Source: Argopecten irradians
Taxonomy: Eukaryota; Mollusca; Bivalvia; Pectinida; Pectinidae
Direction of reading: 5' to 3'
Assembly: GCF_041381155.1 (NCBI RefSeq)
Contig: NC_091134.1
Span: 63,046,902-63,110,901 of the forward strand
Length of the DNA stretch: 64,000 nt
Shown here one piece after another: positions 26,152-37,600 of this stretch. The position numbers were made by a program, and so were the translations under genes. The first letter of the stretch is position 1, and each line of letters starts with the position of its first letter. The notes beneath the pieces are model-generated. The model did no database searches. It was not told where the DNA came from and saw only the letters and a list, made by a program, of their open reading frames with translations.

Positions 26152-28002
26152 TTTTAGGTCATCTGACCCGAAGGGTCAGGATGACCTATAGTCATCATGT
26201 TTCGTCCGTCGTCGTGCGCCGTCCGCCGTGCGTTAACTTTTCACATTTTGAACTTCTTCTCAAGTTTGACCAGTGGGATTGAGCTGAAAATTACCTGAAA
26301 TGATCCTGAGATGGTCCCGACAAAGTGTTGTTATTTTTCGGGTCGATCCGAAATCCAAGATGGCCGCCACAGCCGCCATCTTGAAAACACATTTTAAACT
26401 TCTTCTCAAGTTCTACCGGTGCGATTTGGCTGAAACTTGCATGAAATGATCCTGACATGGTCCCGACAAAGTGTTGTTATTTTTCGGGTCGATCCGAAAT
26501 CCAAGATGGCCGCCACAGGCGCCATCTTAAAAACACATTTTGAACTTCTTCTCAAGTTCTACCGGTGCGATTTGGCTGAAACTTGCATGAAATGATCCTG
26601 ACATGGTCCCGACAAAGTGTTGTTATTTTTCGGGTCGATCCGAAATCCAAGATGGCCGCCACAGCCGCCATCTTGAAAACACATTGTGAACTTCTTCTCA
26701 AGTTCTACCGGTGCAATTTGGCTGAAACTTGCATGAAATGATCCTGACATGGTCCCGACAAAGTGTTGTTATTTTTCGGGTCGATCCGAAATCTAAGATG
26801 GCCGCCACAGCCGCCATCTTGAAAACACATTTTAAACTTCTTCTCAAGTTCTACCGGTGCGATTTGGCTGAAACTTGCATGAAATGATCCTGACATGGTC
26901 CCGACAAAGTGTTGTTATTATTCGGGTCGATCCGAAATCCAAGATGGCCGCCACAGGCGCCATCTTGAAAACACATTTTGAACTTTCTCAAGTTCTACCA
27001 GTGCGATTTGGCTGAAACTTGCATGAAATGATCCTGACATGGTCCCGACAAAGTGTTGTTATTTTTCGGGTCGATCTGAAATCCAAGATGGCAGCCACAG
27101 TCTCCATCTTGAAAACACATTTTAAACTTCTTCTCAAGTTCTACCGGTGCAATTTCGCTGAAACTTGAATGAAATGATCCTGACATGGTCCAGACAAAGT
27201 GTTGTTATTTTTCGGGTCGATCCGAAATCCAAGATGGCCGCCACAGGCGCCATCTTGAAAACACATTTTGAACTTCTTCTCAAGTTCTACCAGTGCGATT
27301 TGGCTGAAACTTGCATGAAATGATCCTGACATGGTCCCGACAAAGTGTTGTTATTTTTTGGGTCGATCCGAAATCCAAGATGGCCGCCACAGGCGCCATC
27401 TTGAAAACACATTTTGAACTTCTTCTCAAGTTCTACCAGTGCGATTTGGCTGAAACTTGCATGAAATGATCCTGACATGGTCCCGACAAAGTGTTGTTAT
27501 TTTTCGGGTCGATCTGAAATCCAAGATGGCAGCCACAGTCTCCATCTTGAAAACACATTTTAAACTTCTTCTCAAGTTCTACCGGTGCTATTTCGCTGAA
27601 ACTTGCATGAAATGATCCTGACATGGTCCAGACAAAGTGTTGTTATTTTTCGGGTCAATCCGAAATCCAAGATGGCCGTCACAGCCGCCATCTTGAAAAC
27701 ACATTTTGAACTTATTCTCAAGTTCTACCGAAGGGATTTGGCTGAAACTTGCATGAAATGATCCTGACATGGTCCAGACAAAGTATTGTTACATCTCTGG
27801 TTGATCCCAAATCGAAGATGACTACCATGACACTATGTCTAATTAATTTCCTATATTTAAAAGCCCTTGGGCCTCTTGTTTGAAATAAAATTTGTTGAAA
27901 GAAATTGAAAATGATCCTGACAAAGTGACACCATATATAATTAATTTTACTATTGTCAAGGTAGTCAGATGACCGTTAAGGCCCTTTGGGCCTCTTGTTT
28001 GG
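26152..28002 (-). mobile_element. Helitron-like element E2, complete, about 10.5 core units of 146 bp
   Basis: Minus-strand 5' end at 28002: ACAAGAGGCCCAAAGGGCC, then TTAACGGTCATCTGAC. The core of tandem 146-bp units runs about 26230-27790. Then come an ACGGCGCACGACGACGGACG segment, a TGACCCTTCGGGTCA hairpin and GATGACCTAA at 26152. It directly abuts E0. The repeated 63-codon minus-strand frame starting MSGSFHASFSQIA is a by-product of the satellite. Confidence 0.85.
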
Positions 28003-28071
28003 GATTTTTTGGGGTTTTTTTTTCTTAATTTTTATTCAATTGGGCTTAATCAACATATACGGTACTATGAG

Positions 28072-29786
28072 CAGGGATCAATCTAGGTTTTTAGGTCATC
28101 TGACCCAAAGGGTCAGGATGACCTATAGTCGTCATGTTTCGTCCGTCGTCGTCTGCTGTGCATTAACTTATCACATTTTGAACTTCTTCTAAAGTTCTAC
28201 CAGTGCGATTTGGCTGAAACTTGCATGAAATGATCCTGACATGGTCCTGACAAAGTGTTGTTATTTTTCGGGTCGATCCGAAATCTAAGATGGCCGCCAC
28301 AGCCGCATTCTTGAAAACATTTTGAACTTCTTCTCAAGTTCTACTGGTGCAATTTGGCTGAAACTTGCATGAAATGATCCTGACATGGTCCCAACAAAGT
28401 GTTGTTATTTTTCGGGTCGATCCAAAATCCAAGATGGCCGCCAGAGCCGCCATCTTGAAAACACATTTTGAACTTCTTGTCAAGTTTGACCAGTGCGATT
28501 TGGCTGAAACTTGCATGAAATGATCCTGACATGGTCCCGAAAAAGTGTTGTTATTTTTCAGGTCGATCGGAAATCCAAGATGGCTGCCACAGCCGCCATC
28601 TTGAAAAACATATTTTGAACTTCTTCTCAAGTTCTACCAGTGCGATTTGCTGGAACTTGCGTAAAATGATCCTGACATGGTCCCGACAAAGTGTTGTTAT
28701 TTTTCGGGTTGATCTGAAATTCAAGATGGCCGCCACAACCGCCATCTTGAAAACACATTTTGAACTTCTTCTCAAGTTCTACCACTGCGATTTGGCTGAA
28801 ACTTCCATGAAATGATCCTGACATGGTCCCAACAAAGTGTTGATATTTTTCGTGTTGATCCAAAAATCCAAGATGGCCGCCACAGCCGCCATCTTGAAAA
28901 CACATTTTGAACTTATTCTCAAGTTCTACCAGTGCGATTTGGCTGAAACTTGCATGAAATGATCCTGACATGGTCCCGACAAAGTGTTGTTATTTTTCGG
29001 GTCGATCCGAAATCCAAGATGGCCGCCACAGCCACCATCTTGAAAATACATTTTGAACTTCTTCTCAAGTTCTACCTATGTGATTTGGCTGCATATTCAT
29101 CTGCATGAGATGATCCTGACATGGTTGGACAAAGTTTTGTTACATCTCTGGTTGATCCAAAATCGAAGAAGGCTACGTATATACCATGACACTATATCTG
29201 ATAAATTTTCTACATGTTAAGGCCCTTGGGCCTCTTGTTTGAAATAAAATTTGTTGAAGGAAATGGAAAATGATCCTGATATGGTCCTGACAAAGTGACA
29301 CCATATGAAATTAATTTTACTATTGCCAAGGTAGTCAGATGACTGTTAAGGCCCTTTGGGCCTCTTGTTGGGGAAATAACCCGTTTTCAAAATCAGGGAA
29401 AAGTTTGGTGAAATATAGGGGAATTTGTATCTTCTTATTTTGGTTCAAAATTATATTCATTTTGACGAAAAAGTACTGTAAAACAACTAATTTATTTTTA
29501 GATTTAATAAAGCAAGATTTTAAGCCAATAATGAAAAAATTTAGTTTATCATTAAATATGCAGAAGTTGTATGATAAATATGAAGAAATTTGCAAACAAA
29601 AGTCTTAAAAAATTAATGAAAAATAAGTCACAGGGGAAATTGTGTTATAAAAACGGTCATTTTTTAGCTTCCAATGGGGGTGGGGGGGGGGGGGGGGGGG
29701 GTTAAATCTTCAGGGAGAATTTTAGGCCGGAGGTAAATTCATTCCTTGAAGGGAAATTTACCAAATCAGAGCTAGATTGATCCCTG
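28072..29786. mobile_element. TIR element hosting E3
   Basis: Terminal inverted repeats CAGGGATCAATCTAG (28072-28086) and CTAGATTGATCCCTG (29772-29786) bracket element E3 plus about 410 bp of other sequence, including a G-run at 29679-29702. Flanks share only ATGAG, so a target duplication is not certain. The CAGGG start is hAT-like, but the assignment is tentative. Confidence 0.55.
28089..29370 (-). mobile_element. Helitron-like element E3, complete, about 6 core units of 146 bp
   Basis: Same class as E2. The minus-strand 5' end is near 29370 (AACAAGAGGCCCAAAGGGCC), the core runs about 28160-29080, and the hairpin-CTAA end is at 28089-28125. Its units are more diverged from one another than those of E2, suggesting greater age or an older amplification. 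Confidence 0.82.
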
Positions 29787-30947
29787 ATGAGCCCAATAAC
29801 ATTTGTACGGGACTAGTATCTGCAGTGGTGATCATGGAACATAACTATTAGTAGTCTTCCCGGTGAAATGACGTTAGCACAAGATATCATAATTTGATGT
29901 CATTCCACCACTAATAGAAACCGTATACATAGTCTCGCACATTGTTATCAGGTATCACATGGTAATAATAATACAAATGATGAAAACCAATACATAGATA
30001 TGCACATGTAAATCATTTTTACCAGGCAATGAAAAACACATTGCTTTCTTTCGGAGTAACTATAAAGCTACTGATGTTGATGCGAGGTCCATGCATAAAA
30101 ATGTTGTTTTCTTTTCTTATCTTTATTTTATAAGGTTTTACGTTCTAACATTTAGTGATCAATTTCTACATGAACATTTGTTATAATTTTTATCAGATTG
30201 CTTTAAAATAAACATGAAGTTGAGATGGGTTTTTTACGTATACTATATGTATGGTAGTACATGGTTCTGTTGAGGTTTTGACTACATTATTTAATCTGCT
30301 GGGTCCATTTGTTAAGAATGGTTATAACTTAATCACATGATATATACATTACATAATTTTCTGAATCTGAATACAGTATAGCTAATACGCATTGTCAAAT
30401 TCCTTAAAACTTAAAATGAGCTTGAGCGAAAAGAATATTCATGTAAACTTTAGATCTGATTCATTTTAGATATATATATTACAAGAGAGTTTGACCAGGT
30501 ATATATATGATTTCGTTATCAATTGAATATATGATGATTTATAAAATGTGATAACTTGTATCGCCTTTTGAACAAGTGTGCCCAGCTGATACCAATTGAA
30601 CCTATGCCAATATGCGATGAACAATAATTGATGTGCCAAAATGTGTTTAGTATATATTATACAGGGGTAATACAAAGATCTACTTGTGACATGACATAAA
30701 TATGTACAATACTACAATTGTCCTTGTATACATTTCTAATTTATCATAATTACTAATATCGCAAATAATAGATTGACCTGCTATTACTGCTCTTATATAC
30801 CTGCCGAGATGAAGCCAAATCTTGTTTGTATGCTAGCTAGTTCTTCAATTATTTGCCCTTTTTTGTGAGCTGGTTCAATACAGTGGTATATTGTTTGTAA
30901 AAACCTTTAATAAGAAAGGTGTAAACTGAATTTTCACTTATGCTCAA
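29787..30947. other. Intergenic, no gene seen
   Basis: AT-rich unique sequence. A 69-codon minus-strand frame at 30466-30675 has no motif. Confidence 0.5.
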
Positions 30948-30957
30948 GGTTTGTACT

Positions 30958-31040
30958 TAGCTACTATTGTATCAGAAAAGATATCACCTTCTGACTTTTC
31001 CAGTCAGAAGGTGATATCTTTTCCACTACAACAGTAGCTA
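30958..31040. mobile_element. 83-bp hairpin element with 10-bp target duplication
   Basis: Two 38-nt arms (TAGCTACT… and …AGTAGCTA) surround a 7-nt loop; the inner 20 bp pair perfectly (GTCAGAAGGTGATATCTTTT on one arm). GGTTTGTACT flanks it exactly on both sides (30948-30957 and 31041-31050). A 9-10 bp duplication suggests a Mutator-like mobiliser. It could fold like a precursor microRNA, but the duplication explains it as an insertion. Confidence 0.85.
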
Positions 31041-31050
31041 GGTTTGTACT

Positions 31051-31793
31051 GTATTTCGATCAATCAGTCAAAAGAGCAAATTAAACATCATACGCCAGGT
31101 ATCGGTACATGTTGTTGTTGACACCATCTTGGAGCAATTAGTATATATGTAAGCTGAAAATGGCGATTGGTACGTAGCTATAGAGGGCTAATGAAAGCTT
31201 AAGGATTAGAAGCAGCCATTTAAGTACCTTTTGGACTATTTTAATGTAATATGACCTAAACAGTTTCATGGTTTTAACTACCACAATTAATCTAATGTTG
31301 GTATGCTATTTATGCACTGTACATAATTATACCAAATGGAAGCGACACTATACACATGTACGACATTAACATCTCGAGATCTTGTATTTCTTAGTGCCAG
31401 AATATAATTCAAGTGTTGTGTTCTTAAATAAACGTTTACAATTGTTAATTGTCTTCATTTTCCTTGTGAGCCTCCTTTGTCAAAGCTCGGGCTTTGTCAC
31501 TGTCACAGTGTTACGCTTCATAGTTATATTTTGTAATCACGATGCATTAATGAGAAAATTTATGTGATTCCAGTATCAAAGTATATGTGAAGTATAAATT
31601 AATTACTACAAAATATGTGACTGGGTCAAACACATGTATAAAATTGGTTCACTTTCACATAATTAAAGCTAGTTCTGTCCAGGCTAGGTGCTCTACCAAT
31701 GCAAATATGCTTGCATGCCATTAAGGTTGGACACTTTGCTTTGTACTAGAGTAATTGATGTTGACATTTATATATACATACAAATATTTAGTA
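31051..31793. other. Intergenic, no gene seen
   Basis: AT-rich. A 61-codon frame at 31382-31567 is hydrophobic and unrecognised. Confidence 0.5.
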
Positions 31794-33551
31794 ACAAGAG
31801 GCCCAGAGGGCCTGTATCGCTCACCTGGTTTGTAATGCCAAGTAATGTTCTGAATACAGGTTCATTGTTTCTTTTCTGAAGGAATTTTAATATTAACCTC
31901 TAAATCCCCTATTAGGCCCCACCCCTCCTGCCCCCAGGGGTTCAGAGCCAAAATTTATACAAGTTCTGTTCCCCTTCCTCCAAGGATATTTGTGGCCAAA
32001 TTTGGTCACAATCCAAGCAAAACTCTAGGACAAGTAGCAATTTATAGGATTTACTTCTATTTCCCCTATTGGGCCCCACCCGTCCTGCCCCTGGGGGGCC
32101 AGAGCCAAAACTTATACAAGTTCTGTTCCCCTTCTCCGAAGGATGTTTGTGGCCAAATTTGGTTACAATCCATACAGAACTCTATGACAAGTGGCGATTT
32201 AAAGAATTTACCTCTATTTCCCCTATTGGGCCCCGCCCCTCCTGCCCCCTGGGACCAGAGCCAAAATTTATACATACTCAATTCTTATTCTCCCAAGGAT
32301 ATCTCTGGCCAAATTTGGTTACATTCCATGCGGAACTCTGTGACTAGTAGCGATTTAAAGGATTTACCTCTATTTCCCCTATTAGGCTCCGCCGCTCCAG
32401 CCCCCGGGGGGCCAGAGCCAAAATTTATACAAGTTCTGTTCCCCTTCCCCCAAGGATGTTTGTGGCCAAATTTGGTTCCAATCCCTGCAGAACTCTATGA
32501 CTAGTAGCGATTTAAAGGATTTACCTCTATTTCCCCTATTGGGCCCCGCCCCTCCTGCCCCCGGGGGGCAGAGCCAAAATTTATACAAGTTCTGTTCCCC
32601 TTCCCCCTAGGATGTTTGTGGCCAAATTTGGTTACAATCCATGCAGGACTCTATGACTAGTAGCGATTTAAAGGATTTACCTCTATTTCCCCTATTGGGC
32701 CCCGCCCCTCCTGCCCCTGGGGGATCAGAGCCAAAATTTATACAAGTTCTGTTCCCCTTCCCCCAAGGATGTTTGTGGCCAAATTTGGTTACATTTCATT
32801 CAGAACTCTACGACAAGTAGCGATTTAAAGGATTTACCTCTATTTCCCCTATTGGGCCCCGCCCCTCCTGCCCCCGGGGGGCCAGAGCCAAAATTTATAC
32901 AAGTTCTGTTCCCCTTCCCCCAAGGATGTTTGTGGCCAAATTTGGGTACATTCCATTCACAACTCTATGACTAGTAGCGATTTAAAGGATTTACCTCTAT
33001 TTCCCCTATTGGGCCCCGCCCCTCCTGCCCCTGGGGGGTCAGAGCCAAAATTTATACAAGTACTGTTCCCCTTCCCCCAAGGATGTTTGTGGCTGATTTT
33101 GGTTACATTTCATTCAGAACTCTACGACAAGTAGCGATTTAAAGGATTTACCTCTATTTCCCCTATTGGGCCCCGCCCCTCCTGCCCCCGGGGGATCAGA
33201 GCCAAAATTTATACAAGTTCTGTTCCCCTTCCCCCAAGGATGTTTGTGGCTGATTTTGGTTACATTCCATGCCAAACTCTAGGACAAGTAGCGATTTAAA
33301 GGATTTACCTCTATTTCCCCTATTGGGCCCCGCCCCTCCTGCCCCTGGGGATCAGAGCCAAAATTTATACAAGTACTGTTCCCCTTCCCCCAAGGATGTT
33401 TGTGGCTGATTTTGGTTACAATCCATGCAGAACTCTAGGACAAGTAGCGATTTATAGGAAATGTTGACGGACGGACGGACGGACGGACGACGGACGACGG
33501 ACGCCGCGACATGACATAAGCTCACCGGCCCTTCGGGCCAGGTGAGCTAAA
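31794..33551 (+). mobile_element. Pearl/Helitron-like element, about 10 core units of 158 bp
   Basis: 5' end ACAAGAGGCCCAGAGGGCC, then subterminal CGCTCACCTGG. The core runs about 31880-33460 with units of about 158 bp, each carrying CCCCTATTGGGCCCCGCCCC and TTTATACAAGTTCTGTTCCC. Then come GACG repeats (33463-33500), the hairpin GGCCCTTCGGGCC and AGGTGAGCTAA. The 5' and 3' subterminal sequences are inverted repeats of each other. The general plan matches pearl elements of bivalves as I remember them. Long open frames here are products of the repeats. Confidence 0.87.
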
Positions 33552-34224
33552 AATGGAAGGCATATTTTCGTCTTTACATCAACTGTTTATTACGAATTCA
33601 ATATCATCTTAAACAATTAATCATTTTAGTTCTGTGATTACCACCAGAATGAAATTATCAAATACAACCAACAAATAAATGTACACCCAAGATTGACTAC
33701 ATATATTGCTAATCTTCAGACAAGAATAAATGTAATTGGACGATGAAAGGAACTGCAAAGCTAAGATAAATGGTTATAATTAAAATCAAATTTTAATTAA
33801 TATGCATGATTTACAATTTCACTCATTTATAATGAGTCAAAGAGTCCCTTAGTTGAAGCCCAATTTCTTTCTTTTTTCATCCTTATTCAATAATTTCTTT
33901 TCCACCAAATTTTTGATGAAATCATAAAACGTAATACTTGAACTTCAAATGTTCATTCACAAAAAAATGGTGTATAAAAATAAACAATGCTTTACATATC
34001 ATATTCGGAATCCAGTGTCTAAACTCCACTACACTCGAACCACAACCCAGTGTAGGCCGATTTCATGGATTACCAACAATGTATGCTTCTTTACATTCTT
34101 TAATTATTGGTATGTAGTGTTACTAGTGTAAACATTTTCTGAACAAATCTGAGGGAGGAAAATAAAATAAAACAAATTTTTTTTATTAGAATTTTGTATG
34201 ATTTATACAGTGTTGTAGCGATTA
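33552..34224. other. Gap between the repeat block and the SOD2 3' end
   Basis: AT-rich, no gene seen. Confidence 0.5.
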
Positions 34225-34241
34225 GCTTTTCTAACTGGTTC

Positions 34242-34247
34242 TTTATT
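34242..34247 (-). terminator. Candidate SOD2 poly(A) signal
   Basis: AATAAA on the minus strand, about 385 nt after the SOD2 stop codon. A second AATAAA lies at 34182-34187. Use is inferred from position. Confidence 0.4.
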
Positions 34248-34631
34248 ATATATGGTGTTTCAGACTTTCAGAAACTTTACATCAAAATTTGCATTGTAAT
34301 TCGGTGAGTGACTTTTATAATGGTTGCAAAACAACATAAAAAATCCTTGATTAATTCTGCAGTTTGAATTCATAGATAATGCTAAATGTCTGTTGATATT
34401 CCATTATATGTATCACCATCAAACATGCACCAATATTCCTAAACAGTTAATATACCAGAAAATCCATGACCACAGGAGCTTGGAAAATTCCTCATTAAGG
34501 GTTAGTGATTCTCTACATGGATTAAAGATGTGGATGGTGCAAAGCACCTGTGGTGATGACATCAAATGGATTTTCCATATTAAAGCACTTTTACAGGGTT
34601 CACACAATTTTCAATGTTCTGTCACATATAC

Positions 34632-37600
34632 TCAGCAATCCATCATGGCATCATGTAATTTCTGTGAAACACAATCCCAGTTGACAACATTCCAAATGGC
34701 ATTGACGTAGTCGGGGCGGACATTTTTATACTGTAGGTAGTAGGCATGCTCCCAAACATCAATACCAAACAGAGGAACCAGCCCTATACAAACAGAAATA
34801 ACATTTACTCCATCAACAGTAGTTGTCAAGTTATAGCTGAAGTGACCTTAGCACAGAAATGCATACATGTATCATACACATACACTAAAATCAAGTATGT
34901 GGTAGCCAAACTGTCCACCGAAATTTGATTTCTGTATCCATGAAATCCGATTTAGATACCATGAAAATGAAGATTTTCAAAACGTCAAATTCATTTTATA
35001 AAAAGAAGTTTTATTTAAACTGGATGATAAATATTTTTCATCAAATAGAATTCTTCAAACAGAATGAAAGCATTTTATAACAATTAATGAGTCTTCATAT
35101 ATTTTTCACACTGATCATGCATGCTTAAAAAGCAATACACTCATTGCTTTCAAGGGAAATATTTAAATAATAGTTAAAAAGTACATTACTCCTGAGTTTT
35201 GTAAAGGAAAATTTACAATTTGGAATAAAACTGAAATACCTTATTCTCTCAAGTGAATAGGTGAAAATTGTCATAAATAACCTGAGTGAAAGAAATCAGC
35301 AAAATTAACTACAATCATATTACCAAGAACTAGCCAGATTAGTTTTCTTTCCCTAGTTGAACCCAGAAAAAAAATGCAAGTCATTGGTTATTAGAATCAA
35401 TGTACAGGTAATTCTATCTTCATTCAGACTCATTCATATCAGTAGGCACACAGAATGATGAACTGTCATAGAAAATGACACAAAGGAAAGCACATCAGTA
35501 TAGCACTGGTAAAACATAGATTGGATGTTAACAAGACGACACACTCCTTACTCCAATATTTTCTATCGCATGGTACCTCTTTATGATAGCCTAGATAGCA
35601 GCAGTCAAAAGCCTTTATTTCATCAGGAGACATTCATAACATGATAAGGGTGTATGTAATGCTAAAGATCTTTTTGACAGTAGATTGCATGTACTGCAAA
35701 CCAGCAGATCATTTTGTGACAGGATAGAAGTGAAGAAAGTTTATGGTACATGTATTCTAAATGTATGATATTTCAGCAAACGCGCATGTGATTCTTACTA
35801 CAACATCAAATGATATTAGAGGTAAAGAAATTGTAGTAAAATATTTGAAATCATTTTGTCAGAAGATTGTACAGAAGTGAAGAGATAAATAATGAAAATC
35901 CTTGGAGTACTGAGGTCACAGAATGCTTATTTGACTTGTCATAAAAACTACATCAGATTAGGTTGGAATATTTATGTAAATACTGTACATGGGTATCTCA
36001 AAACACAAACACAAAAGATTGCAGATTCTTTCTAAATAAGCAAAAGAACACAAGACATATACATATATGGTATATTTTAGTGCTTGATCAAGGCTTAAAT
36101 GTTTAGGATGCATGCTTTAATGAAATACACATGTACCCATCTAAATTTCTCATAATGTTGATGTTTTGTTATAAATGGATGCTAAAGGTGGAGCTAATAA
36201 CAAGAGATCCCAGATCGCCGTCCACCAAAGAATGATCTATGACTGAACTTTTCAAACTTCATTTGTAACAAGCGATCCTAGAGGGATATTGCCATCCACC
36301 AAAGAATGATCCATGTCTGACAATGGAAAGAGGTATCTTTTCTCTGCACAAATAGACCCCTAGGGGAACCTACATGTGAAATTTGAGACAGATCTCTTCA
36401 GTAATTTCTGAGAAATAGTGGTAACAAACTTCTACTATTAAAATCAAAGATGGCGGCCGGCCACCTATCTTATTGATCAATCGGTCACAAAATGAAATAT
36501 GCACAACTTAAGCCCTAGGGGAACCTATATATAAAATCCCTTCAGTAGTTTCTGAGAAATAGCGATAACAAACTTTATATCAAAATTGAAGATGGCTGCC
36601 TGGCAGCCATCTTGTAGACCGATCGGTCTAAAATCGCAACATGCACAACTAAGGCCCTAGGGGAACCTACATGTGAAATATGAGAATGATTCCTTTGCTA
36701 CTTTCTGAGAAATAGCAATAACAAACTTTAACTATCAAATTCAAAGATGGCTGCCTTGCATGCTTCTTGTTGATCAATCTGTCCCAAAACACAATATACA
36801 CAACTAAGGTTCTAGGGGAACCTACATATAAAATTTGAGACTGATCTCTTCAGTACTTTCTGACAAATAGCAATAGCAAACTTTAACTATCAAGTTCAAG
36901 ATGGCTGTCTGGTGGCCATCTTGTTTATCGATCAGTCCCAAAACGAAATAGGCACAACTTAGTCCCTAAGGTAACCTACATATGAAATTTAACAACGATC
37001 CCTTCCGTACTTTCTGAGAAATAGCGATAACAAACTTTAACTATCAAAATCCAAGAGGGCTGCCAAACACCCATTTTGTTGATCGATTGGTCCCAAAAGT
37101 CAATATGTACAACTAGGGCCCTAGTGGAATCTACACATAAAATTTGAGAATGATCCCTTAAAGATGCTCCACCGCCGACAGAGCATTAATGATATTCATC
37201 ATTTGAACAATAATTTGTGTTGAATCGTGTATATATATGCCTAATTAACACAAAAAAATAACATAGAATAATCTATTTCGCCTTTGGTGCATGCGCAATC
37301 ATTACTTCATTCTATATAAGATATAGTGCCACGGAATTTTTTCGGGATGCAATTAATTGTTTTTCATATTTTTAACTTGAAGTAAAATTAGAAGCTCAAA
37401 CTTTTCAATGGTGGTAATGGTGTAAAATAAGTAACTTTTGTAACTGAAGAAAAATACAAAATTGTCTGCTCCTGTTTTTGAAAGTGAAAAAATACCATTT
37501 GTCAGCGGTGGAGCATCTTTAAATACTTTCTGAGAAATAGCGATAACAAGAATTGATGGACGGACGAAAGTATGGACCACGGTCGAAAAACAATTTGAAT

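Larger units (their letters stand above)
22990..26152 (-). mobile_element. Helitron-like satellite-cored element E0, split by a nested insertion
   Basis: Read on the minus strand it starts near 26152 with an AAGAGGCCCATAGGCC-type end and subterminal GGTCACCTG, and ends near 22990 with a GGTCAGGTGACCTAA-type end. Its core (about 24330-26120) has roughly 150-bp repeats containing ACCTTGTGAACA and ACTTGAGTAAATA. A separate block of four repeats of about 127 bp at 24890-25440 is marked by GGCCTCTGATTGG. The 5'- and 3'-end pieces are separated by element E1. The family resembles the pearl/CvA elements of bivalves, assigned from remembered architecture. It encodes no protein. Confidence 0.65.

Noticed and set aside
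26559-28971. A family of 63-residue minus-strand peptides beginning MSGSFHASFSQIA
   Set aside because: They recur exactly every 146 bp with the satellite and drift with it; a by-product of the repeat.
30958-31040. MicroRNA gene
   Set aside because: Exact 10-bp target duplications show a transposon insertion; no evidence of processing is available from sequence.
31992-32588. 170-codon open frame rich in Pro and Phe
   Set aside because: It follows the 158-bp satellite core of the pearl-like element and ends at random within it.
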